From: Peptococcaceae bacterium BRH_c8a
GTDB taxonomy: Bacteria > Bacillota > Desulfotomaculia > Desulfotomaculales > Desulfallaceae
Reading direction: 5' to 3'
Assembly (NCBI GenBank): GCA_000961575.1
Contig: LADP01000024.1
Coordinates: 62,001 to 126,000, forward strand
Length of the DNA: 64,000 bases
The notes under the pieces were generated by a model that did not search any database, had not been told where the DNA came from, and saw only the letters and a program-made list of their open reading frames with translations. Below are positions 1 to 8,154 of the stretch, piece by piece. The stretch's first letter is position 1, and every line of letters begins with the position of its first letter. The position numbers and the translations under genes were made by a program.

Positions 1-1
1 C

Positions 2-82
2 GGAACTATGATCTACTTCTCAACCGGCAGCAGCACTATGTATGGGCTGAAGGGCAGAGGCATGACCGAGGATCCGGAATAG
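2..82 (+). CDS. C-terminal end of an unidentified protein, cut by the window start
   Basis: Only the last 26 codons are present: an open frame from base 2 ends at TAG 80-82. An intrinsic terminator follows within 15 bases, which is the main reason to believe this is a true gene end. The tail is rich in Gly, Ser and Thr (STGSSTMYGLKGRG). I do not recognise the family, and no start, domain or motif is visible. Confidence 0.45.
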   Translation, partial: GTMIYFSTGSSTMYGLKGRGMTEDPE

Positions 83-96
83 AAACATGCAACACC

Positions 97-135
97 AGAG
101 GTTGCCGTCCGTGTTGGATGGCAACCTCTTTTTTT
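97..135 (+). terminator. Intrinsic terminator
   Basis: A perfect 10-bp stem (AGAGGTTGCC 97-106 with GGCAACCTCT 120-129) encloses a 13-nt loop and runs into seven Ts. It ends the transcript of the gene cut by the window start. Confidence 0.9.
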
Positions 136-137
136 AA

Positions 138-385
138 AGACAGAAGTCAGGAGTCAGAAGTCAGAAGACAGAAGACAGGATCAGAATAAACTACCATACA
201 GTTACGTGCTGATGGGAAGAATGAAAACATCGTTTTAATGTCATTCTGAACGCAGTGAAGAATCCTGGTTATATCCTTCGCTTACGCTCAGGATGATATT
301 CAAGGGTAATTTTCGAGGATAAAAGAATGGTTTATCTTGTAGTTATTCTGAATACTGACTCCTAACTCCTGAATACTGTATTTTA
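138..385. repeat. Family D element with an embedded family B repeat
   Basis: The left end (138-180) is a run of degenerate AGTCAGAAGTCAG units, and the right end (343-381) carries the complementary CTGACTCCTAACTCCTGA units, so the ends form an imperfect inverted repeat. A family B copy (TTCTGAACGCAGTGAAGAATCC ending in CTCAGGATGA) lies inside at 241-297. The right end stops about 5 bases before the ribosome site of the TPR gene. There is no open frame of note. Confidence 0.6.
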
Positions 386-399
386 GAAAGGCGGATAAC

Positions 400-1020
400 A
401 TGAAAACACCACAAGGTTCCAGAGAGTTTATTGATGAACAAGTACAGATGCTAAACGAAAATCCAGAGTGCGCCAATGCTCAGTACAACCTGGGTGTCAC
501 CGCTATGCAGAGCGGCCAATTTGAAGAAGCGATTCAGTTTTTCGAGGAGGCCATCAACAACAGCGGTCGCATGTTCGAAGCCTGCGTCAATTTGGGGTAC
601 ATTTATTTTAAATTGGGCAACCTGGAACAAGTTGTGGAAGTCAACAAAAAAGCGGTGGTGATTGAACCCCGTTACGCCCGTGGTTTTGCGAACCTGGGGT
701 TTGCCTATTTGGAAATGGTTAAAACCGATGAGGCTATAGAAGCTCTAGGGAAAGCAATTGAGTTGAACCCTGGTATTGCCCAGGCCTGGAGCAACCTAAT
801 CAACGCTTACATTCAAAAGGACGCGCTGGACAAAGCCGTGGAAACCGGTGAAAAAATGCTTAGTGTAGCGCCGGATTTTCCTCTGGGTCTGAATAACCTG
901 GCCTATGCGTATTTTTTGAAAGAAGAATTTAACAAGGCGATTCAATATGTGGACCGGGCAGCAGAACTTGGTTTTGCCGTACACCCCGAATTTATTAAGG
1001 AACTGGAGCGATACCGTTAA
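400..1020 (+). CDS. Tetratricopeptide (TPR) repeat protein
   Basis: This 206-residue protein is built almost wholly of TPR units of 34 residues. Recognisable repeats start near residues 24, 57, 91 and 125, with the usual A-x-x-NLG/AY-x-x-G pattern (AQYNLGVTAMQSGQFEEAI, ARGFANLGFAYLEMVKTDEA). It has no signal peptide, so it is probably a cytoplasmic protein-protein interaction scaffold. The start ATG follows GAAAGGCGG. The next gene begins two bases after its stop, so the two are probably translated together. The partner and role cannot be read from the sequence. Confidence 0.88.
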   Translation: MKTPQGSREFIDEQVQMLNENPECANAQYNLGVTAMQSGQFEEAIQFFEEAINNSGRMFEACVNLGYIYFKLGNLEQVVEVNKKAVVIEPRYARGFANLGFAYLEMVKTDEAIEALGKAIELNPGIAQAWSNLINAYIQKDALDKAVETGEKMLSVAPDFPLGLNNLAYAYFLKEEFNKAIQYVDRAAELGFAVHPEFIKELERYR

Positions 1021-1021
1021 T

Positions 1022-1621
1022 ATGGCCAACTATGAACACCTTTTTGAGGAATACGAAAAACTTGCAGCCAAAGCGGACCGGGCCTTCGATGAAGTCCAAA
1101 AAGAGCACGAACCGTGTGTGAAGTGCGAAGTGGGTTGCTCTGATTGCTGTCACGCCGTGTTTGGTCTTTTCCCCATCGAATCTATGTACCTGAACCACCA
1201 TTTTGGCGCCCTAAAGGACGATATTAAAGAACAAGCTTTAAAACAAGGAAAGACTGCGGATAGTGAACTGCAGGAAATGCAAAAGCAGTTGGAGCAGTGC
1301 GGAGACGACCACGCCAAAATGAACCAGGTAATGGCCCAAACGCGGGTTCGCTGTCCCCTGCTGACGGATGAACACAAATGCCTTATCTACGACCGCAGGC
1401 CTGTCACTTGTCGTGCCTACGGCATCCCCACCAGTGTGGGCGGTCAGGCCCGGGCGTGCTGGAAAGCGGGTTTTGAAAGCGGGAAAACCTACCCCGTTTT
1501 TAACTTGGACGGCGTTTACCGTGAATTACACCGTCTGTCTGGTGAGGCGCTAAAATTGTCCGGAGAAGCAGACCCAGAAAAGGCAGGTTTGCTGGTATCA
1601 GTCTCCCAAGCCATTAAATAA
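1022..1621 (+). CDS. YkgJ-type cysteine cluster protein (putative Fe/Zn chelator)
   Basis: I place the start at ATG 1022, directly after the TPR stop, giving 199 residues. An in-frame start 75 bases upstream would run deep into the TPR gene and lacks a ribosome site. Cysteines are grouped as CVKCEVGCSDCCH near residues 32-44, then CPLLTDEHKCLIYDRRPVTCRAYG near 111-135, and one more at about 145. This pattern is typical of the YkgJ/CxxCxxCC family, thought to bind iron or zinc. The function is unknown. Coupling to the TPR gene suggests that they act together. Confidence 0.82.
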   Translation: MANYEHLFEEYEKLAAKADRAFDEVQKEHEPCVKCEVGCSDCCHAVFGLFPIESMYLNHHFGALKDDIKEQALKQGKTADSELQEMQKQLEQCGDDHAKMNQVMAQTRVRCPLLTDEHKCLIYDRRPVTCRAYGIPTSVGGQARACWKAGFESGKTYPVFNLDGVYRELHRLSGEALKLSGEADPEKAGLLVSVSQAIK

Positions 1622-1625
1622 AAAA

Positions 1626-1656
1626 GTGTGTCACGGGACCGGTTCCCCTGACACAC
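1626..1656 (-). terminator. Intrinsic terminator for the minus-strand HEAT gene
   Basis: An 8-bp outer stem GTGTGTCA (1626-1633) / TGACACAC (1649-1656) with a GGG/CCC extension inside reads on the minus strand into a run of Ts (1621-1625 complemented). It lies 20 bases beyond the minus-strand stop. Confidence 0.75.
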
Positions 1657-1675
1657 CAACGCTTTTAATCGGCTG

Positions 1676-2800
1676 TCACTTGTTTTGTTCCGACGCCTCT
1701 TCCACTATTTCACCCACTGTTTTTCTTACTAATTGCCCGGCCACGTAAATCTGTAACTCACCAGTGTCTTCCCGTAGTTTTTCAAGATCGTCGCGGGTTT
1801 CCCGGGCATTTAGCAGCCCTAAAAGCATCGCGGCGTAGCCACGAGTTTCCGGGTTGTTATCCTGCAGGAAAGGTACAAAATAAGTGGGCCGTTTGGGCAG
1901 CAATTTAGGGTGTGTTTCAGCGACCCGGCCCAGGGCGCGTAACACCCGGGGTTTAAGTGATTCGTCCCCCAGAAACTTGTATAGCTCCGGGATGTAGCCC
2001 GAAAAAATACCGGGTACCGCAGCGATAACCTCTCCGGCGGCGTCCACGGCGCCCCAGCTGGAAGATGCTGTATCCTCCAGGGCGGTAAAAAGCCTGTGCA
2101 GTAATTTGGCCACCGCTCCGGAGTCTCGGCGGGATATTACCGCGGCCGCGTGGCCCAGGGTTTCCGCGGCCCTGAGCCGCAATAATTCATCGCCCGAATA
2201 AATCAGGCGCTGCAGATCCCTGATGATTCTGTTATCAATTGCTGCGAATTCAAGTAACGGTTCCAACCGGTATTCATTTACCAGCTGCGCTACTTCTTGC
2301 TTGGTGAATGACCTCTTTACTATTCCTCTGGCTGGTTTTTTAGATATTTGTTTTACCGGCCTAGCCCGTTCCAGTTTTTTATGAACTCCTTCCTCGGTGG
2401 CCTCGCGGATATCATCATGCAGTCGAATAAAATACAGGGCCCCCGGTATTTTTCGACCTTCAAGGAAACCGTCCGGTACAATGAGGTTGGTTTCGTCGTC
2501 ATAATTCTCTACCAGTGATTCCAGGTAATCATCATCCGGTAGTAGGTTCCAGGCCAAATCCCAGTCCATGTCGCAGCTGAACACCAGGGCTTCTGAAAAT
2601 GCCGAGCCCAGGTTATGTCCGCTGACGTCATAAGCGTATACTGATCCGCAGGAACATGAACCCACCGGCATCTCACCCAGTCTGTGGGTATTCAGTTCAC
2701 TGGGTCTCTCAATAGCCAACCCGCAAAAGGGGCACTTGGCTTTTTCGGTTACATCCCGTCCGAACGGCCCCTTTTCAATGCTATACCTGTTATCTTTCAT
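1676..2800 (-). CDS. HEAT-repeat protein, DVU0298-like
   Basis: The protein has 374 residues. An N-terminal zinc-ribbon-like part holds CPFCG (residues 23-27) and CSCG (about 49-52). A linker follows, then HEAT/PBS-lyase-type helices from about residue 165 to 360 (LLRLRAAETLGHAA, RVLRALGRVAE, TRGYAAMLLGLLNA). The SSWGAVDAAGEVIA stretch resembles the DVU0298 family, which is largely restricted to sulfate-reducing bacteria; I assign it from memory of that family. The role is unknown and probably a scaffold in sulfate metabolism. It overlaps no neighbour and is followed by a terminator. The FmdB-like gene lies 14 bases upstream in the same direction, forming an operon. Confidence 0.75.
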   Translation of the reverse strand: MKDNRYSIEKGPFGRDVTEKAKCPFCGLAIERPSELNTHRLGEMPVGSCSCGSVYAYDVSGHNLGSAFSEALVFSCDMDWDLAWNLLPDDDYLESLVENYDDETNLIVPDGFLEGRKIPGALYFIRLHDDIREATEEGVHKKLERARPVKQISKKPARGIVKRSFTKQEVAQLVNEYRLEPLLEFAAIDNRIIRDLQRLIYSGDELLRLRAAETLGHAAAVISRRDSGAVAKLLHRLFTALEDTASSSWGAVDAAGEVIAAVPGIFSGYIPELYKFLGDESLKPRVLRALGRVAETHPKLLPKRPTYFVPFLQDNNPETRGYAAMLLGLLNARETRDDLEKLREDTGELQIYVAGQLVRKTVGEIVEEASEQNK

Positions 2801-2814
2801 TGATAGCCTCCGGA

Positions 2815-3060
2815 TTAATCGTCCGGCCCCGGCAGTTCAAAGGATGAACAACTGTTGCCCGGGCTGCATGATTTGGTTTCATACTTGGGTTTGGCGGTGC
2901 GACCGCCGGATTTCATTGCATAATTAGTACTGCTGATGACCCTCTCAAAAGTATCTGATTTACATTCGGGGCACTGAAGCTCGACTTTGTCGTCGGCTTT
3001 AACGAATAGTTTTTCAAAAATATGTCCGCATTTTAGGCATCTAAACTCGTATATCGGCAT
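2815..3060 (-). CDS. FmdB-family zinc ribbon protein
   Basis: The protein has 81 residues. It begins MPIYEFRCLKCGHIFE and continues with CPEC, giving the CxxC...CxxC zinc-ribbon knuckles of the FmdB/CxxC_CxxC_SSSS family of putative regulators. The C-terminal tail adds CSPGNSC, an extra cysteine pair common in this family in sulfate reducers. The start follows AAAGGAGT on the minus strand. It is the first gene of a two-gene operon with the HEAT protein. Confidence 0.85.
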   Translation of the reverse strand: MPIYEFRCLKCGHIFEKLFVKADDKVELQCPECKSDTFERVISSTNYAMKSGGRTAKPKYETKSCSPGNSCSSFELPGPDD

Positions 3061-3628
3061 AAAAATCTACTCCTTTTGTTAATGTAAACCTAGGCTGGTG
3101 AACGGTTATCCACACCCCCAAACTTAAGTATAACAGCTTGGTTAATTTATCGTCAAATGCACGCATCTTAAGGATTCAGGATTCCTTACTTTCGTTTAAT
3201 ATAAAAGTAGACAATATAAAGTGATTGTCTCAAAAGGGAAAACGCTGGCATATTGTGCTCGTTGACAGGCTAATCAATGACATGCTAATCTAAAAACGTA
3301 TAGTTGTTAGATTTATTATGCCTTAGACTGCTGTTTAAAGGCGGAAATACAGCTAAAAGGGTCGCAGTTTTAGTGATGCGCGCTTGATATTTATAGTAGC
3401 CGCCGTTCTTTGATGCATTAAAAGCGGCGGTCGTTTTATCGCTGCCATGCTATGGGACAAGGTCCGGCAGATTATGAGCGGTTTAATATAGCCATGAAAA
3501 AATATGCGGCTAGTGCCTTTAGCCGGAAGGAATAATTATGTGGACAACGAATATTTTAAAGGGGATTTATCTGTTTTAGCCCTTTGATATTTTTTTAGGA
3601 CGTTCTGCCCGGGGAGGAGAACCTTTAA
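3061..3628. other. 568-bp non-coding region upstream of the dsr cluster
   Basis: No credible gene is seen. It should hold the minus-strand FmdB promoter and the dsr promoter. A possible plus promoter is TTGACA at 3262 with a weak TAATCT 18 bases later. A GC hairpin CCGCCG (3400-3405) / CGGCGG (3425-3430) followed by TCGTTTTA resembles a weak terminator, so a short transcript of about 140 nt from ~3295 to ~3437 is conceivable. The 3480-3600 stretch has only tiny reading frames. Confidence 0.4.
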
Positions 3629-3868
3629 ATGGGGGGCGGGCTGTCCACAAAGAGAAAAGAATTTTTTAAGGAGGTGAGCCCTATTTTTAAGGTTGCTATC
3701 GATCTAGACAAGTGTGAGGGTTGTGGTGAATGCACTGAATCCTGTCCGGCTGACATTTTGGAAATGCAGGACGGTAAAGCTGCGGTAACCGACCCCGAAG
3801 AGTGTCTTGGTTGCGAAACATGTGTTTCCGTGTGCCCAACCGGCGCCATTACCGTGGAAGAAAGCTAA
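3629..3868 (+). CDS. 2x[4Fe-4S] ferredoxin heading the dsrMK operon
   Basis: This is a bacterial-type ferredoxin with two cluster motifs, CEGCGECTESCP and CLGCETCVSVCP, and is likely to shuttle low-potential electrons to or from DsrMK. Two starts compete. ATG 3629 follows GGGGAGGAG and adds an 18-residue N-terminal tail unlike ordinary ferredoxins (79 residues in total). Alternatively ATT 3683 lies 8 bases after a perfect AAGGAGG (3668-3674) and would give IFKVAIDLDKCEGCGEC..., the usual ferredoxin beginning. Both may be used. dsrM follows after 71 bases. Confidence 0.88.
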   Translation: MGGGLSTKRKEFFKEVSPIFKVAIDLDKCEGCGECTESCPADILEMQDGKAAVTDPEECLGCETCVSVCPTGAITVEES

Positions 3869-3939
3869 CCGAACCGATTTTACTAATTAATTAATACAAC
3901 CTGGACACATAATGGTTATGCTCCGAGGGAGGTGCACTT

Positions 3940-4764
3940 GTGAAATTATTAATCGGACAAATACTACCGTATATTACGGTAACCCTTTTTACCCTGGGGG
4001 TACTTTATCGCCTGGGGCGCTGGGTGGGACCGCGTATAGTCCATAATATTACGCTGTCACCCTGGCCGAAAACCAATACCGAAGTGGCTATCAGGGTTGG
4101 TTCGGAGGCATTCTTGTTCCGCAACTTATTCCGGTTTGATAAAGCCCTGTGGGTTGGTGCTATTATGATGCACCTGGCCCTGCTGAACATTATCGGCGGG
4201 CATGTGGTGGGCTTCGGCTTTTTAGGCGAACAATTTGCTCTAATCCCGGGTCTTGGTATTACCCCGGAACTAAGCACGGAAATGTCTGACATGCTGGGCA
4301 CAGTATTCGGGATCTTGCTGTTTGTTACCCTTCTGTACCTGCTTTTCAGGCGCCTGACTATTCCACATGTCAAGTTGGTCTCCAAGCCTAGTGACAACAT
4401 GTGGTTGATTTACTTGATCGTGCTGGTTGGTGTAGGAAACATCATGCGCTTGTTCCATGACTTTGGCGTTGGATACGAACAAGTACGTGATTACATTGTG
4501 GCGCTGGCCCTGTTCCAGCCTGTCACGCACATGGAACTGCTAAGCAACGGTTTTTTCCTTACTCACTACCTGTTGGTGCAAATACTATTGATCGTTTTCC
4601 CGTACAGCAAACTGATGCACCTGTTCGGCATGTTCGCCGAACGCTGGATCGTCAACCGGGTATACAAGGATCCTGCCCCCGGTATACCTAACATAGATGT
4701 AGCGGCGGCCCGCAAAGCCGGCATCGGTATTCCGTCCGATGACGCTGCAGAAGAGGGGGTATAA
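3940..4764 (+). CDS. dsrM: DsrM: membrane cytochrome b-type quinol oxidase subunit of DsrMK
   Basis: The protein has 274 residues and starts at GTG 3940 after GAGGGAGGTG. It has about five to six hydrophobic segments (residues 5-25, 70-92, 120-137, 150-170, 180-200, 205-228) in a NarI/HdrE-like fold. Conserved histidines lie in the membrane part (IMMHLALLNIIGGHV, MRLFHDFG, FFLTHYLL), as expected for b-heme ligands. It is known to pass electrons between menaquinol and DsrK on the cytoplasmic side. dsrK begins 3 bases after its stop. Gram-positive sulfate reducers are known to have DsrMK without DsrJOP, and DsrJOP is absent here too. Confidence 0.9.
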   Translation: MKLLIGQILPYITVTLFTLGVLYRLGRWVGPRIVHNITLSPWPKTNTEVAIRVGSEAFLFRNLFRFDKALWVGAIMMHLALLNIIGGHVVGFGFLGEQFALIPGLGITPELSTEMSDMLGTVFGILLFVTLLYLLFRRLTIPHVKLVSKPSDNMWLIYLIVLVGVGNIMRLFHDFGVGYEQVRDYIVALALFQPVTHMELLSNGFFLTHYLLVQILLIVFPYSKLMHLFGMFAERWIVNRVYKDPAPGIPNIDVAAARKAGIGIPSDDAAEEGV

Positions 4765-4767
4765 ATT

Positions 4768-6150
4768 ATGCCAGAGTATAAAGGAATGGTACAACCGCTT
4801 AGAGCTACACCGGACGAAATGCGTAAAATATTTGCCGAGCCTGTGCCCGATGAGCAGAAGCCGGAAAAAGCGCTGGAATACCTGGATGAAATCCGTAAAA
4901 AATTCCGTTCCTTCGTGGTGGCCATGGAATCTTGTGTTAAATGCGGTCAGTGTGCGGAAAACTGCCACACTTACCTGGGCACCAGGGATCCCAACAATAT
5001 CCCCGCCAACCGGGCGGAGCTGATTCGCAAAATCTACCGGCGTTATTTTACCCTGGAGGGTCGCTGGTTTGGTAAACTAGTAGGTGCCGAGGATATCAGC
5101 CTGGATGTTATTGAATCCTGGTATTCTTACTTCTACCAGTGCAGCCAATGCCGCCGCTGCGCCCATGTGTGCCCCTTTGGCATTGACACCTGTGAAGTAA
5201 CCTTTATCGGCCGTCAACTCCTGCACTGGCTGGGCATCACGCCCAAGTTGCACGCGGCAGTGGGTGGCGCCATGGAAAAAGTGGGTAACCATACTGGTTT
5301 GCCCAAGCCTGGTATCATTGACACTCTGGAATTCATGTCTGAAGAAATTATGGACGAATTCGGTGTGGAAGTGGAATTTCCCGTTGACAAGCCGGACTCC
5401 GATATTATCTATATCCCGTCTTCGGCTGACTTCCTGTTAAACCCGTACACCCTGATGGGTGCGGGCATGTTTTTCACCTATATTGGCGCCAACTGGTGCA
5501 TTCCCAGTACCGTTACCGAGGCGGGCAACTTCGGCTTGCTGTTTGACCAGTATTATACCCAACGTGGTAACGTGAATAGATTACTGAACGCGGCCCACGA
5601 ACTGAACGCCAAGAAAATTGTCTGGGGCGAATGCGGTCACGGCTGGCGGGCGGCCAAGATGTATGTGCCGTCAATGGCAGACCGCCCGGTACGCTGGCCC
5701 CTTACCCACGTTCATGACGAGGCGGCGGAATTAATTCGCAAGGGCGAACTGAAGCTCAACCCCGAGAATAATCCATACCCCACTACGTTGCATGACCCGT
5801 GCAACTATGTGCGCGCCTGCGGCCTGAACGACAACATGCGCACCATTATCAAGGCCGTAACCGTGGACTTCCGGGAAATGACTCCCAAAGGCGAAGATAA
5901 CTTCTGCTGCGGCGGCGGGTCAGGCATCCTGTTCGACGACCCCGAGATGTATCAGCGCCGGATTCAACTTAGCCAGAAGAAGGCCGACCAGGTGAGGGCC
6001 ACCGGCATCGGCAAAGACGGCCACGGTATCCTGTGCGCACCATGTTCCATCTGCAAGGCCCAACTGTACCCGATGGTAGAAGAGCATGATTTGGGCGTTG
6101 AGGTCAAGGGACTGGTCGACTTGCTGGGCAAAGCCCTGGTCTGGAAGTAA
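4768..6150 (+). CDS. dsrK: DsrK: HdrD-like iron-sulfur subunit of DsrMK
   Basis: The 460-residue cytoplasmic protein carries two [4Fe-4S] motifs, CVKCGQCAENC (about residues 56-66) and CSQCRRCAHVCPFG (about 125-138). Two CCG-type halves follow: the second (HDPCNYVRACG ... NFCCGGGSG ... CAPCSICKAQ) is complete, and the first (WGECGHG) is reduced. CCG domains hold the noncubane cluster that reduces disulfides in HdrD. In DsrK the substrate is the DsrC trisulfide/disulfide. It lies between dsrM and dsrC in one operon. Confidence 0.92.
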   Translation: MPEYKGMVQPLRATPDEMRKIFAEPVPDEQKPEKALEYLDEIRKKFRSFVVAMESCVKCGQCAENCHTYLGTRDPNNIPANRAELIRKIYRRYFTLEGRWFGKLVGAEDISLDVIESWYSYFYQCSQCRRCAHVCPFGIDTCEVTFIGRQLLHWLGITPKLHAAVGGAMEKVGNHTGLPKPGIIDTLEFMSEEIMDEFGVEVEFPVDKPDSDIIYIPSSADFLLNPYTLMGAGMFFTYIGANWCIPSTVTEAGNFGLLFDQYYTQRGNVNRLLNAAHELNAKKIVWGECGHGWRAAKMYVPSMADRPVRWPLTHVHDEAAELIRKGELKLNPENNPYPTTLHDPCNYVRACGLNDNMRTIIKAVTVDFREMTPKGEDNFCCGGGSGILFDDPEMYQRRIQLSQKKADQVRATGIGKDGHGILCAPCSICKAQLYPMVEEHDLGVEVKGLVDLLGKALVWK

Positions 6151-6174
6151 CCAGCGAGTGGAGGTGTATATGCA

Positions 6175-6492
6175 TTGCCCTGCTTAAACGTAAACGGCGT
6201 GGAAATAGAGCTGGACGAAGACGGGTTCATGATTGACCCCGATCTATGGAACGAAGACGTGGCCAGGGCTTTTGCTGCCTCCGAGGGAATAAACGAGCTT
6301 AACGAAGACCACTGGAAAGTGATTAACTACCTGCGGGAATATTTTAAACAGTACCATATTGCACCCATGGTTCGGAAACTGTGCAAGGAAACAGGTTGCA
6401 GTTTGAAATATATCTATGACCTGTTCCCTTCAGGCCCGGCCAAGGGGGCCTGCAAGTTGGCTGGGTTGCCTAAGCCCACCGGTTGCGTGTAG
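6175..6492 (+). CDS. dsrC: DsrC: sulfur-carrier protein of dissimilatory sulfite reductase
   Basis: The protein has 105 residues, the size known for DsrC. The flexible C-terminal arm holds both conserved cysteines, Cys93 and Cys104 (ACKLAGLPKPTGCV), ten residues apart; loss of the first would have marked a TusE-like protein. During sulfite reduction the arm forms a trisulfide that DsrMK reduces. The start is TTG 6175, 9 bases after GGAGGT. The nearby ATG 6170 runs into a stop after five codons. It is the last gene before a terminator. Confidence 0.95.
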   Translation: MPCLNVNGVEIELDEDGFMIDPDLWNEDVARAFAASEGINELNEDHWKVINYLREYFKQYHIAPMVRKLCKETGCSLKYIYDLFPSGPAKGACKLAGLPKPTGCV

Positions 6493-6548
6493 CGAGGCAA
6501 AATTATGTTCCCGCAAGCAGTTTTTTATTTTGGCATTTTCGAAAAACC

Positions 6549-6602
6549 AGGCACAGGTTGCGTCCGGCGCTACGCGTCGGTACCACCGTGCCTGTTATTT
6601 TT
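6549..6602 (+). terminator. Probable terminator after dsrC
   Basis: Outer arms AGGCAC (6549-6554) and GTGCCT (6588-6593) enclose a smaller GC-rich hairpin, and GTTATTTTTC follows. It separates the dsr operon from cbiA. Confidence 0.55.
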
Positions 6603-6609
6603 CAGGTCT

Positions 6610-6637
6610 TGATTATTCTGACTCCTGACTTCTGATT
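6610..6637. repeat. Solo family D end
   Basis: TTATTCTGACTCCTGACTTCTG is the same right-end unit seen at 343-381 and 44270-44315. It again stops just before a ribosome site (GAAAGGCGG of cbiA). No left end is visible. Confidence 0.5.
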
Positions 6638-6655
6638 TTGAAAGGCGGTGAAACC

Positions 6656-8053
6656 ATGAGGCAATGCGGAATACCCCGGCTGGTGATTGCTGCGCCCCAC
6701 GGACGTTCGGGCAAAACCATCACCACCATCGGACTGCTGGCGGCGCTAAAAAAGGCCGGCTACACTGTGCAACCATTTAAAAAAGGACCAGACTTTATCG
6801 ACCCCAGTTGGATGACTAGGATTACCGGGCGATCCTGCCGGAACCTGGACAGCTTCCTGATGAACCGGGAAACCATCCGCGCCTCTTTCGCGCGTAGCGC
6901 CGGGGACGCCGATATCGCCGTAGTGGAAGGGGCTATGGGCCTCTTTGACGGCGTGGATCTGGATGGCAGCGGCAGCACTGCCGAAATAGCCAAGGCCATT
7001 GAGGCGCCGGTGGTTCTGGTAGTAGATACCACCAGGATGACCCGTAGTGTGGCAGCCATGGTTTCCGGGTACCAGCATTTCGACCCCGAAGTACGTGTGG
7101 CAGGAGTAATCCTTAATAAGGTGGCCAGGCCGCGCCATGAACAGATGCTTAAGGGGGCCATTGAGCGTTATTGCGGCATTCCGGTGCTGGGAGTCATCCC
7201 CAAGGGGCATAAAATGGACATTCCTGACCGGCACCTCGGCCTGGTTCCGGCTAAGGAAAGCGATGAGCTGGCGTTAGCTATCGACGAGGCCGGCAATTCA
7301 GTTGGTGAATACCTAGATCTTCCCGCCATCATCGAAGTGGCTCGCAGCGCGGCACCATTGGCAGTTGAACCGCCTAGTCTGGCGGGTCTGACATCAGCCG
7401 AGCCCCGGGCCCGGGTGGCAGTGTTTATGGATCAGGCGTTTAGCTTTTATTACCCGGAAAACCTGGAGGCCCTGGTAGCTGCCGGTGCAGAAATAGTCCG
7501 GGTCAATGCCCTGGCCGACACCTACCTGCCGGATGTGGACGCCGCCTATATCGGCGGTGGTTTCCCCGAGGTTCTGGCCGCCAATTTGGCGGCTAACCAG
7601 GCGTTGCGCAGCGACCTGCGTGGACGTATTGAAGATGGTCTGCCGGTTTACGCCGAGTGCGGCGGTCTGATGTACCTGGGACGTAAAATTTCCTGGCGCG
7701 ACCGGGAATATCCCATGGTAGGTGCGCTGCCGTTCGACGTGGTTATGATGGACAGACCTCAGGGTCATGGTTATATTACGCTGCAGGTGGAAAACGAAAG
7801 TCCCTTCTTCAAGATTGGGGAAAAAGTAAAGGGGCATGAATTCCATCACTCCCGAGTAGAAAACCTGGATCGGGAGCAAATTCGCTATGCTTTTCGGGTC
7901 ACCCGGGGTAACGGCCTGGACGGCCGGCATGACGGAATAATTTATAAAAACGTACTGGCCTGTTACACTCACCTGCACGCCCTGGCCACACCCCACTGGG
8001 CGCAGTGCTTGGTGGCAGCGGGGATAAGACATAAACTTAACCGCCAGGGATAA
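6656..8053 (+). CDS. cbiA: Cobyrinate a,c-diamide synthase (CbiA/DsrN)
   Basis: The protein has 465 residues and starts at ATG 6656, 8 bases after AAAGGCGG. The N-terminal P-loop domain (APHGRSGKTT-like at residues 13-22, KKGPDFIDP, GLFDG) activates the carboxylates. The C-terminal class I glutamine amidotransferase domain has the nucleophile Cys335 in YAECGGLMY. The family amidates ring side chains of cobyrinate. Next to dsr genes the orthologue is known as DsrN and is thought to amidate siroheme for sulfite reductase. Only this one corrinoid gene is present, which favours the DsrN role. Confidence 0.92.
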   Translation: MRQCGIPRLVIAAPHGRSGKTITTIGLLAALKKAGYTVQPFKKGPDFIDPSWMTRITGRSCRNLDSFLMNRETIRASFARSAGDADIAVVEGAMGLFDGVDLDGSGSTAEIAKAIEAPVVLVVDTTRMTRSVAAMVSGYQHFDPEVRVAGVILNKVARPRHEQMLKGAIERYCGIPVLGVIPKGHKMDIPDRHLGLVPAKESDELALAIDEAGNSVGEYLDLPAIIEVARSAAPLAVEPPSLAGLTSAEPRARVAVFMDQAFSFYYPENLEALVAAGAEIVRVNALADTYLPDVDAAYIGGGFPEVLAANLAANQALRSDLRGRIEDGLPVYAECGGLMYLGRKISWRDREYPMVGALPFDVVMMDRPQGHGYITLQVENESPFFKIGEKVKGHEFHHSRVENLDREQIRYAFRVTRGNGLDGRHDGIIYKNVLACYTHLHALATPHWAQCLVAAGIRHKLNRQG

Positions 8054-8120
8054 TCAATAATCAAAATTTCGGAGGGACATCCTGGAGATAACACCAAACC
8101 CTTCGGATAAGAGAATAAGA

Positions 8121-8154
8121 ACGCCGGTATATGCAGCTACCGGCGTTTTTTTTT
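8121..8154 (+). terminator. Intrinsic terminator after cbiA
   Basis: A perfect 9-bp stem ACGCCGGTA (8121-8129) / TACCGGCGT (8138-8146) is followed by eight or nine Ts. The T run and the 3' arm also encode the last codons and stop of the small minus-strand gene. Confidence 0.9.

Noticed and set aside
7394-8032. 212-codon open frame on the minus strand over cbiA
   Set aside because: Antisense shadow; it has no recognisable domain and the amidotransferase motifs on the plus strand are complete.
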